A stretch of DNA of 60,060 nucleotides from a virus. The DNA is taken from the IMG/VR virus record IMGVR_UViG_3300042288_002007, positions 1-60,060 of that record; one strand, 5' to 3'. The position numbers were made by a program, and so were the translations under genes. Below are positions 1-7,583 of this stretch, one piece after another. A model generated the notes under the pieces. It was not told the origin of the DNA, did not search any database, and saw only the letters and a list, made by a program, of their open reading frames with translations. Numbering within the stretch: the stretch's first letter is position 1; each line of letters opens with the position of its first letter.

Positions 1-1
1 T

Positions 2-470
2 GGTGGAGTATTGTTACCCGATGGAAGATTTTTTTGTGTACCTTACAATTCAACTACAGCAAGAATATACAATCCTGCTACTGATACAGTAACGACTCCA
101 TCAGGTACTTATCCTGGTAGTGATGCATTTGTTGGTGGAGTATTGTTACCCGATGGAAGAGTTTTTTGTGTACCTCACTCTTCAACTACAGCAAGAATAT
201 ACAATCCTGCTACTGATACAGTAACGACTCCATCAGGTACTTATCCTGGTAGTGATGCATTTATTGGTGGAGTATTGTTACCCGATGGAAGAGTTTTTTG
301 TGTACCTTACAATTCAACTACAGCAAGAATATACAATCCTGCTACTGATACAGTAACGACTCCATCAGGTACTTATCCTGGTAGTGATGCTGCATTTACT
401 GGTGGAGTATTGTTACCCGATGGAAGAGTTTTTTGTGTACCTCGCAATTCAACTACAGCAAGAATATATG
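2..470 (+). repeat. Tandem 132-bp coding repeats
   Basis: The anchor ttgttacccgatgg occurs at 11, 143, 275 and 410. The spacing is 132, 132 and 135 bp; the last interval carries one extra codon (Ala). Copies differ at only a few bases, mainly in the codons after FCVP and in the residue following DAF. The array runs off the left edge of the window. Confidence 0.95.
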
Positions 471-535
471 GGTTGCCTTTAAGCGCGTCTCTTCCAATGT
501 CCAGGACGCATTCTGCTTTTGATAATAAATTTTAA
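2..535 (+). CDS. Tail fibre / receptor-binding protein, C-terminal part (5' end outside window)
   Basis: The frame is open at the left edge, so the true start lies outside the window. What is visible is three and a half copies of a 44-residue repeat of the form LLPDGRVFCVP..STTARIYNPATDTVTTPSGTYPGSDAF, then a short unique tail ending FDNKF. The repeats resemble Kelch or beta-propeller blades (LPDGRVF and ARIYNPATDT segments), as in secreted or tail-fibre adhesins. Copies are almost identical at DNA level, which points to recent duplication or gene conversion. A role in host recognition is inferred from the repeat type and from the tail genes downstream. It could also be a host cell-surface protein if the phage boundary lies here. 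Confidence 0.7.
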   Translation, partial: GGVLLPDGRFFCVPYNSTTARIYNPATDTVTTPSGTYPGSDAFVGGVLLPDGRVFCVPHSSTTARIYNPATDTVTTPSGTYPGSDAFIGGVLLPDGRVFCVPYNSTTARIYNPATDTVTTPSGTYPGSDAAFTGGVLLPDGRVFCVPRNSTTARIYGLPLSASLPMSRTHSAFDNKF

Positions 536-543
536 ATCTAATC

Positions 544-975
544 ATGACAAAACAACAATGGCTGCTTTCTCAAATTGCACAATTCCCTGAACTATCCGCT
601 AGGGAATTAACTTCATATTTGAACGATAAGGTATTAGTTAATAATCCAGTTCCTATAGGACAAGTACCTGTAGCAACTACAATAAAAGAAGTAATGGATG
701 TAATTGCTGATGATGAAGTTTTGCTAATTGGAGAAAGCCCGCTTTATGACAAAATTCTTGATGCTAGAAATCAAGGTAGGTTCGATTGGGTGATTGATAA
801 TTTAAACGCTTTAAAACGTGGTGGAAAATTAAGTCAGGCAAGTTATGATGCAATTTTAGTATTACTTCAAAGAACTGAATTAGACCCTAATTATCAAGAG
901 CAAATATGGATAAGCCCTGCTGAGTTGGCGGGACATGGGGTTATTTTGGTGAGCGATGTTGAAGAATTAATTTAG
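544..975 (+). CDS. Hypothetical protein, tail-fibre-associated
   Basis: A 143-residue protein starting 8 bp after the fibre gene, so probably co-transcribed with it. It is soluble, with no signal peptide or membrane segment. The N-terminus (TKQQWLLSQIAQFPELSAREL) looks helical, and a central segment (LYDKILDARNQGRFDWVID) looks helical and tetratricopeptide-like. I do not recognise the family. Its position directly behind a fibre gene suggests a fibre chaperone or a small accessory tail protein, but that is inference from location only. Confidence 0.65.
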   Translation: MTKQQWLLSQIAQFPELSARELTSYLNDKVLVNNPVPIGQVPVATTIKEVMDVIADDEVLLIGESPLYDKILDARNQGRFDWVIDNLNALKRGGKLSQASYDAILVLLQRTELDPNYQEQIWISPAELAGHGVILVSDVEELI

Positions 976-1006
976 TGGGAAGCGATCGCGCAACAACATC
1001 TATAGT

Positions 1007-1471
1007 TCAACCTATAGACATACCAAACCCGCGAATAAAGTTAGCTAATTCTGAGTCAAGTTCTTCAATTTCTCTCTCTTCAATTTCCACTAAAATGCCA
1101 ATATGTTTAGGGGAATTTCTGAGTTTTCGCAACTTACTAAATTCCCCACTTGACTTGGTTACGTAGCTAGAAGAATCATTTTGGATAAGCTTAAATTTAA
1201 CCAAAGCATCTAAGATTGCTCCTGAAATATTATCCGCATCAGAACTCTTGAAATTCACAAAATGGCAGCACACGGAAACTGGTTTTGTGAATTTAGGAGT
1301 TTTTTGTTTGGCTAATTGAAGAATTACGCCGTTTGTCCATCGTCTATATTTTGGACAAGTGTGAAATCTAGTAACAGCGATCGCTCTCCCATTTTTCCTG
1401 ACTACTCGGCTGCTACCTCTAGGACGGGCTTTACCCATTCCTCTGCCCTCAATCCAAATTAATGTTTTCAT
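1007..1471 (-). CDS. rusA: RusA-like Holliday junction resolvase
   Basis: A 154-residue protein. The central motif DADNISGAILDALVK followed by QNDSSSYV matches the RusA signature, in which acidic residues of a DxDN motif and a downstream D bind magnesium and cut four-way junctions. In phages RusA resolves recombination intermediates before packaging. Length is a little above the usual ~120-140 residues, with a charged C-terminal tail (EIEEREIEELDSEL). It lies on the minus strand between plus-strand tail genes and is followed upstream on the same strand by an XRE regulator 7 bp away, so the pair looks like an inserted early-gene island. Confidence 0.8.
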   Translation of the reverse strand: MKTLIWIEGRGMGKARPRGSSRVVRKNGRAIAVTRFHTCPKYRRWTNGVILQLAKQKTPKFTKPVSVCCHFVNFKSSDADNISGAILDALVKFKLIQNDSSSYVTKSSGEFSKLRKLRNSPKHIGILVEIEEREIEELDSELANFIRGFGMSIG

Positions 1472-1478
1472 TGATCGC

Positions 1479-1667
1479 TCATTTCAATAAATCCTTCGGT
1501 TCGCAATTCAATATCTCGCACAATTTGATAATTCGCTCTATCCATATTGAGGCACTTGTTCCTGTTTCCCAGTTATGGATAGTTTTTTCTGTGACATCAA
1601 GAGCGATCGCCACCTCCCTTTGAATAATCCCTTTAGATTTCCGTAATTCAGCTATTTTATTCACCAT
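1479..1667 (-). CDS. XRE/Cro-type transcriptional regulator
   Basis: A 62-residue, single-domain helix-turn-helix protein. IAELRKSKGIIQREVAIALD forms helices 1-2 and VTEKTIHNWETGTS forms the recognition helix region, the usual Cro/CI/XRE layout with no extra domain. It is divergent from the tail operon that starts at 1785 and probably controls the 117-bp region between them. It is co-directional with and upstream of the RusA gene, so it may also control that gene. Confidence 0.8.
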   Translation of the reverse strand: MVNKIAELRKSKGIIQREVAIALDVTEKTIHNWETGTSASIWIERIIKLCEILNCEPKDLLK

Positions 1668-1784
1668 AAAAATATTTCAGGAATTACACTTACAGTAACA
1701 CATTTGCGGTAAAATATTTATGTAGGTAATTAGAATAGGTTTGGCTAAAATGTACTTAAAGCAGTACGTTTCCCTATTTTTGAT
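1668..1784. promoter_or_regulatory. Divergent promoter region with short palindrome
   Basis: This spacer separates the minus-strand XRE gene from the plus-strand tail operon. It is AT-rich and contains an inverted repeat GTACT-N6-AGTAC at 1752-1767, a plausible operator for the adjacent regulator. A clear -35/-10 pair could not be fixed by eye. Confidence 0.4.
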
Positions 1785-2165
1785 ATGGCTATTAATGCAA
1801 ATTATTTCCAATTTCGTGGATTCACTTTCAAGCCAGATTCTATCGCTTTTAGTGACAGAGAAACCCAAGACGTAAACATCAATCGAAATGGCACGATTAC
1901 TACCGTCCAGCTTGTCAAGAAGACAGTGACATTTACTTTGGTTGGGGCTACTGAAGCCGACTTGATACTATTTGAAAATGAACGAGATAATAATGTGTCT
2001 AGTTTGATCACTGGTGCAGCCAGCTTTGAGGATATCAACGTTTTTGGATATTTAATCCCAGACGCAATTTTAACTAAGGTTACTCCGTCTAAACCTTTCA
2101 CGGCAAATGGGATTAACTTTATGGATACAATTGAACTGGGGTATGATTCTCAGGCTTTCAAATAA
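1785..2165 (+). CDS. Putative tail structural protein (126 aa)
   Basis: A beta-rich protein with no membrane segment and little charge bias. Short strand-like stretches (ITTVQLVKKTVTFTLVG, FEDINVFGYLIPDAILT) suggest a small beta-sandwich as in tail completion or distal-tail proteins. It opens a run of tightly spaced plus-strand genes whose products look like tail-tip and fibre proteins. I do not recognise the family, so the tail role comes from context and fold impression. Confidence 0.6.
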   Translation: MAINANYFQFRGFTFKPDSIAFSDRETQDVNINRNGTITTVQLVKKTVTFTLVGATEADLILFENERDNNVSSLITGAASFEDINVFGYLIPDAILTKVTPSKPFTANGINFMDTIELGYDSQAFK

Positions 2166-2166
2166 T

Positions 2167-2952
2167 ATGTTCCGGCTCAATAATGTTGATTTACCCGTTT
2201 CTCCAGAACCCTTATCTAACATGGGTTCTGTTTGTCGTTTCTGGTATTCGGAAACTGATAGAGGAATGGGTCCGTTATTGAGGGTGAGCGCTTATGCAAA
2301 TTGGTGGACAAATCCAGGGTGGACAGTTGATGACTTGAATCCCGAAAAGCCTGATTTTATTGGTGATTACTCCACTGTTAGCGTAAATGCAGAATTAGCA
2401 GATGTGAGGATTGTCGGTTACAAAAAAGTATCATCAGCCGATGAAGCTTTACCTGATAGTTTTTGGTTTAGTACAGATAAAATTCACTTTTACCAAAAAA
2501 CTGTCCCAACTGAGGCAGCAATAACTTTCACTTCCAGTATCTTATCTACTGCACCATACACAATATCAATCCCTGATAATTTTACTCCTGCTGCTATTTC
2601 TCCTGGCGACAGTTTTGCTCAATCAGGAACATCACTGATAATTGACAGCACTGAGTTAATGGCTATTGGTGATTCAATTACTGTCACTGGCACATTAACC
2701 ATTAATCCTGTAGTTCAATGCGCGATCGCGTCTTTCATTCTCCCAGTAGAATTTTTAGATCAAGTTGACTGGATTGGTAAAAGTTTTCGCAGTTGCAAAG
2801 ACATTATTAATCCTGTGCTGTGGGAATTTACTTGGAATCAACCTAGTAAAGTAGCTAATACTTTTATTGATAGAAATTATTTACCTAATTTTCAAGAAAA
2901 TAATCAAATTACAGGCATTCAAGGAATTGGTTCTCTTACTTACGACAGATAA
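2167..2952 (+). CDS. Putative tail protein (261 aa)
   Basis: The ATG at 2167 was chosen because it lies 1 bp after the upstream stop; the frame stays open further 5' but that part overlaps the preceding gene. The protein is beta-rich, with a Thr/Ser/Pro-rich middle (residues ~110-180) that looks like an Ig-like insert, followed by a more conserved-looking C-terminal part (FLDQVDWIGKSFRSCKDI). It overlaps the next gene by one base (TAATG), indicating translational coupling. Family not recognised; tail-tip role inferred from neighbours. Confidence 0.65.
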   Translation: MFRLNNVDLPVSPEPLSNMGSVCRFWYSETDRGMGPLLRVSAYANWWTNPGWTVDDLNPEKPDFIGDYSTVSVNAELADVRIVGYKKVSSADEALPDSFWFSTDKIHFYQKTVPTEAAITFTSSILSTAPYTISIPDNFTPAAISPGDSFAQSGTSLIIDSTELMAIGDSITVTGTLTINPVVQCAIASFILPVEFLDQVDWIGKSFRSCKDIINPVLWEFTWNQPSKVANTFIDRNYLPNFQENNQITGIQGIGSLTYDR

Positions 2953-5312
2953 TGACCTTTAGAGGAAGAAAAGAAAATTTAACCACGTCAATTGTCAGGA
3001 ATCCCCCCGCGTTACCTGTCCCTATGACTGATGGGACTGCAAATTTTGGTGTTAGTTTCCAGGGTTTCCCGTCAGCGAATTTGGAGTATAAGGATATTTC
3101 TGAGCAAAATATTAATCAATTTGAATCTGCCTATAATCCCAAAACAGGCAATAAGAGAGTTACGATTTATGGGATAGATTATATCGTTGATGCTTACAGC
3201 TACAATCGCCAAAATTATGTATGGAGAAATAGCGTTAGATTTAGTATTTTTACTGTAAGCGTGACTCTAAAATCAGCTATTGAAGAGAAAATATCTAAAA
3301 AAGTTAAAGTATTTGAAATTGTTGCTTACGGTGCTAAAAATATTAGTTTGTCAGCGATCGCGTCTAAGGCTGGAATTTCTTATAATGGACCGAGTGCATT
3401 AATTCCCATCCCTGCTAATGCTGATAGGAATCTTTCTATATCGGTGGATGATTACGTTGCTAGTGTCGCTGCTGTCAATGGTTGTTATATTTCCTATAGC
3501 AATGGGTTTGTGAGCCTGAAAAAATTGGGATCTGGAGGTAGCTGGAATTTTGCTATTCAGGAGATAACTAGCGACGGCTCTAACACTTTGAGAAGGAATA
3601 ATAAAGGGATTAAAAATGCTGTGTTGACGTGGGGTGATGCAGAGGAAGATGATACTATATCTGTACCAAATTCTCCTGCTTCAACACCATTTACTAGGAA
3701 AGAACCATTTACCCAGATTCTCGTAGAAACAGATGAGGATTTTGATAACCCGCCTGAAGGAACGACAGTTTTGCGAGGGATAGATTCTACTAGCGATAAA
3801 TCTAGCCCCAGTAAAATTAGAAAAACAACTACTATTGTGAATGGCACAACCATGAAGGAAGTAGTAGAAATTGCTAAATTTGAATACACTTCAGAAAATA
3901 TACATGCAGGTAATGGATTATTATTTACTAATAGACCTGAAAACTTTTGGAAAGTTGTTGAATATCAAGTTACACAACCAGTTTATAAAAAGATATCTGG
4001 ACTAACTTTGAATATTCAAGCTCTTGCCCCTGATCAATCGGGGGCAAGTAGCCTGTCTCCTAGAATTGTTCCATTGATTCTCCATCCTGACTACGCATCT
4101 TTCGGAACTTTTGACTCTACTTTTGGGGGCGGCTCTTTTGCTAATAATGCTGAATATTTAGTTGAGCAGAAAACTACAGGCTGGAAAAGATTGAGGTTTG
4201 AACCAGAAAAAGGGACAGAGACGATTGAATATGGAGAAGATAGAGAAGAAGATGAATTTGCTCAAAAGATGTGGGAGTTGTACCAATACAAAAGAATCCC
4301 TTTTGAGTCAAGAACCGCATATAAATTAGCTTCTTCTGAACTATTTTATGGCAAAAATAATGACAGCCAACCTTTTACTGTTGAATGGAAAAACTATCAA
4401 GAGTTAGAGCCAAGATTAAAAGATAAAGTTAGGGCGAATGGGAACGAAGAACCTACGACGGTTGGTGTTATTTATCCAGATCCAAACTATGCTGCTTCGA
4501 TGCTTGTGGTAACTGAATCTAAAGTAAATTCATCCTTCGCTTTTACTCCTGACCCAGAATCACAACCAGATGAGCCTCGAAAGCCTAAAATAACTGGGGA
4601 GGAGTCATACTATAGAACTGATAGAACAGTAGTCACCCCAAATTTATATAAGGAAAAAATAACTGAGTTCTCTACCCAAAACTCCGGTTTTTCTGATTTG
4701 GGTGAGAAAACATCATTCAAAGATATATCTGGTAGACTTCCAGGGGCAATAGTTAAAAAAGTTGATTGGGAGAAAAACGAAGCGACTAAAAACGAGAATG
4801 CTTACAATCCTAAACAGCCAACAACTGTTTACTATGCGAATTATAATGAATCCTCTGATTTTGTTGAGGAAGGGGGGAGTAAAAGTTACCCACTGGCTCA
4901 ATCTGAGAGCCAAGCTAAGACAGCGTTAGAAACTGAATTGAGATTAGAAGCGCTCCAAAAAGATCAGTCCCAGAAAACTATCTTTACTTTTTATCCAGCA
5001 ATCAGGGATGGCGATTCTGTAGTATCTGAAGGCGATCGCTTTCAGGGTCAATGGATTGTGATGAGCGCATCTTGGTCGCTGGAATTTAAGGGCAATAATA
5101 ATGCTTTTGGTTTATCGCCATTGTGTATAGCTCAACCAACTTCTGTTACATTAGGGCTATTACCAAACATTAGTGTTTCTGTTACTAGCAAACAAGTAAC
5201 AGACCCATCAAAGCCGGATGTAACTGGCGATCCAACTTTAAAGGTTTCTGGTGGTAGTGCGAAAGTAATTGGCGATGTTTTGATAAATTCACCCAACAGG
5301 AGAAGGTTTTAA
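2952..5312 (+). CDS. Large tail-tip / baseplate-hub-like protein
   Basis: A 786-residue protein. The segment around residues 85-175 (SAIEEKISKKVKVFEIVAYG, then ISLSAIASKAGISYNGPSAL) resembles the part of phage hub or tail-associated proteins where repeated small domains surround the tail channel, as in gpD/gp27-type hubs. The C-terminal third is charged and Tyr-rich, then ends in a beta-rich stretch (KVSGGSAKVIGDVLIN). The resemblance is by pattern only and weak. It is coupled to both neighbours: it starts in the upstream stop, and the next ORF starts in its own stop (TAATG). Confidence 0.55.
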   Translation: MTFRGRKENLTTSIVRNPPALPVPMTDGTANFGVSFQGFPSANLEYKDISEQNINQFESAYNPKTGNKRVTIYGIDYIVDAYSYNRQNYVWRNSVRFSIFTVSVTLKSAIEEKISKKVKVFEIVAYGAKNISLSAIASKAGISYNGPSALIPIPANADRNLSISVDDYVASVAAVNGCYISYSNGFVSLKKLGSGGSWNFAIQEITSDGSNTLRRNNKGIKNAVLTWGDAEEDDTISVPNSPASTPFTRKEPFTQILVETDEDFDNPPEGTTVLRGIDSTSDKSSPSKIRKTTTIVNGTTMKEVVEIAKFEYTSENIHAGNGLLFTNRPENFWKVVEYQVTQPVYKKISGLTLNIQALAPDQSGASSLSPRIVPLILHPDYASFGTFDSTFGGGSFANNAEYLVEQKTTGWKRLRFEPEKGTETIEYGEDREEDEFAQKMWELYQYKRIPFESRTAYKLASSELFYGKNNDSQPFTVEWKNYQELEPRLKDKVRANGNEEPTTVGVIYPDPNYAASMLVVTESKVNSSFAFTPDPESQPDEPRKPKITGEESYYRTDRTVVTPNLYKEKITEFSTQNSGFSDLGEKTSFKDISGRLPGAIVKKVDWEKNEATKNENAYNPKQPTTVYYANYNESSDFVEEGGSKSYPLAQSESQAKTALETELRLEALQKDQSQKTIFTFYPAIRDGDSVVSEGDRFQGQWIVMSASWSLEFKGNNNAFGLSPLCIAQPTSVTLGLLPNISVSVTSKQVTDPSKPDVTGDPTLKVSGGSAKVIGDVLINSPNRRRF

Positions 5313-5479
5313 TGGCTAAAACTCAGAAGCAATTGGCGGAAGAATTAATATCTGTAATTAAGCAATTACAACCAAAATTTTCTATTTCTAATGGGAAATT
5401 AACTGATAGTAATGGTACAATTTCTTTAGAGTTGTATGCTCGAAATACAGTTAGAGATAATACCGTTTCTTACAGATGA
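5312..5479 (+). CDS. Small protein (55 aa) related to the N-terminus of the next gene
   Basis: The ATG overlaps the upstream TAA by one base and the TGA overlaps the next ATG (ATGA), so the ORF sits exactly in a coupled train. The protein begins MAKTQKQLAEELISVIKQLQ and contains KLTDSNGTISLELY. This parallels the start of the following 699-residue protein (QQLSQEIIDIIKATGNYF, then MSNDGTVNVYH), so the two share an N-terminal module of about 45 residues. It may be a duplicated or truncated copy, or a free assembly module. Confidence 0.6.
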   Translation: MAKTQKQLAEELISVIKQLQPKFSISNGKLTDSNGTISLELYARNTVRDNTVSYR

Positions 5480-7575
5480 AATCACCTCAGCAGTTATCCC
5501 AAGAAATTATTGATATTATCAAAGCCACTGGTAATTATTTTGTCGGGAATACCAGTGGCATGAGTAATGACGGGACTGTTAATGTTTATCATCCGAAGGG
5601 ATATTCTATTTCTGCGATCGCGGCTAATCCTATTTCTAGTGGTGAGGTAATAGTTTTTAAAGTCAATGACATTTGGTACGCTTTTGGTGAGCAAAGAACT
5701 GTAGTTAAGCAGGATATCTTGATTCAGAGAAAGTCAAGAGCGATCGTGGTAAATAATAATCACTCAATAATTACCTTAATAGGTGTTGAAGGTCTTGGGA
5801 ATAGCGGACTATTACCCGGCACAGGAAACCATACAGAATTTTGGTTAACAGGTGGTAGATATAGGGAAAAAAGGATAGATAACTTGAATGATACATCAAA
5901 TAGATATGATTCAAGATATTCTGCTAATACTGGGTTTATAACCAATCTGGGGAATGGTAAATATTATGTAGCCTCAAACTTATATAATCCAAATACAGAT
6001 TTTAGTGATGATTTCTCTACTTTTGGCTATGATAAAGTATTAAGATTTCAAAAAAATAATATATTGACTACTATCCCTATTGATCATAGTTTTATTAATC
6101 AGGATTTATATTATCAAGGTAATGGCATTTGGCAAAGCGTCCCTGAAAATGGTATGACGGATATTTTAACTGCATTAGAATTGCCACTATATGGAACCAG
6201 CCTACCAAGAGACAAGAATTGTGTTGTCTATAATAATGTATTACATCAATATACAGGTACAGTTGCATTTGAAACCTTTGAACTTAAGACTGAGTCTTTA
6301 TCTTTAATAATAGGTTTTGCAAATAAAAGTGTTGAATATGAGACATATTTGCCAAACGGCAATTCATTGTTTGCTTATAATGCGACAAGATCAGGGAACT
6401 TATCGCAATTCACATATACCGAATCTGTATCTGGCAATCTTTTGTTAATTGCATGGGCAAAACAATATATCACACACACATTTACGGCGGATAAAATATC
6501 TAATCTTACACGTATGTCATCAGATTCATTGGTCTCAAACTATAAATTAACAAAAACCATAAGTAAAACTGAAACAGTTACCCTTAAAACTTTTGGTGAC
6601 ACAGGAAGTAAAGATATTATTCTAGATACGGCTAGTAAATTTTATGTAATAGAAATGATTCCATCTGAACCATTAACATTAGAATCCACTGCATTTACTG
6701 TTAATCATGAAGATGTAGGGGTGAATTTTTATGAGGATATAGAAGGAATGGTATTTGATCCTTTCAACTTTATAGGAGAAAATATAATAACTTCCTACGC
6801 AATTGATAACAAAAAGCCTTATTTAATCAAAGGTGTATTAGAAGAAGTTACTTTAGTTCCTGTTAGTACCATATCAGGGATAAAAAACAGGATGAGACTT
6901 GTTTTTAATATTACTAGCAAGAAAGCTTTGCCTAAAATTAAATACAAAGGTACAGAATCTGTTTATATAGCTAATGATGGGAAATGGGGATTACCTATAA
7001 ATGCTATTATTCTTGATAACGGTGGTTTCTGGAATTACTGGCTATTATCTCAAATAAACAATGATAGCTACTACAGAACAGCGAATGCTTATGTTGTCTA
7101 TAGAGACGTTTACTTTAATAGCAACGAGTCTGGTGTAGGAAGTGGCTGGATTAATTATTACTCACCAGATCCATTTAGGCCTGTGCCTACAATACCAGGA
7201 TTTGAATCTCAGGTGTTTGGTGAATGTTTTATAAGCGCACACCCTCTCCCTGGCTTTTTATTTAGTAAAAAAATTGCCCCAGCGCATCCTATATTACTAA
7301 CAGATAATCTAGTTAATAATAAAATCTATTCTGTTAGAAATACATATACTTTACAGAATGATTATCAATTACTGAATGGTAATTTACTAAGCGATCAAAT
7401 ACGCTTTTCGCAATTACCTATAGCACAATGGGATATTAGTCAGGATGGAAAAATTAAATATAAGAACACTTTTTTGGTAGATTATGAAATGACAGTGCCT
7501 TATTTTGAAGGAGATCCGAAAGCATTAGTCTCCGGAATTACAGTACCTCAATCTTATAGTTACTACCCGCAATAG
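5476..7575 (+). CDS. Putative tail fibre / tail-tip protein (699 aa)
   Basis: A beta-rich protein high in Asn, Tyr and Ser with no membrane segment. The N-terminal ~50 residues match the preceding 55-residue protein. The rest has frequent aromatic and Gly/Asn turns, typical of receptor-binding fibres, with no recognisable catalytic motif. HIP1 sites are absent from about 5750 to 7575 while both flanks carry them, which suggests that the host-range part was acquired more recently. Host-recognition role is inferred. Confidence 0.6.
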   Translation: MKSPQQLSQEIIDIIKATGNYFVGNTSGMSNDGTVNVYHPKGYSISAIAANPISSGEVIVFKVNDIWYAFGEQRTVVKQDILIQRKSRAIVVNNNHSIITLIGVEGLGNSGLLPGTGNHTEFWLTGGRYREKRIDNLNDTSNRYDSRYSANTGFITNLGNGKYYVASNLYNPNTDFSDDFSTFGYDKVLRFQKNNILTTIPIDHSFINQDLYYQGNGIWQSVPENGMTDILTALELPLYGTSLPRDKNCVVYNNVLHQYTGTVAFETFELKTESLSLIIGFANKSVEYETYLPNGNSLFAYNATRSGNLSQFTYTESVSGNLLLIAWAKQYITHTFTADKISNLTRMSSDSLVSNYKLTKTISKTETVTLKTFGDTGSKDIILDTASKFYVIEMIPSEPLTLESTAFTVNHEDVGVNFYEDIEGMVFDPFNFIGENIITSYAIDNKKPYLIKGVLEEVTLVPVSTISGIKNRMRLVFNITSKKALPKIKYKGTESVYIANDGKWGLPINAIILDNGGFWNYWLLSQINNDSYYRTANAYVVYRDVYFNSNESGVGSGWINYYSPDPFRPVPTIPGFESQVFGECFISAHPLPGFLFSKKIAPAHPILLTDNLVNNKIYSVRNTYTLQNDYQLLNGNLLSDQIRFSQLPIAQWDISQDGKIKYKNTFLVDYEMTVPYFEGDPKALVSGITVPQSYSYYPQ

Positions 7576-7583
7576 TTAAAAAT

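Noticed and set aside
2-470. CRISPR-like array
   Set aside because: The repeats are 132 bp, contiguous and in frame; no spacers. The 21-bp repeats at 52521 are likewise coding.
975-1166. Plus-strand ORF after the 143-residue gene
   Set aside because: It is antisense to the RusA gene, has no motif, and its composition mirrors the RusA reading frame.
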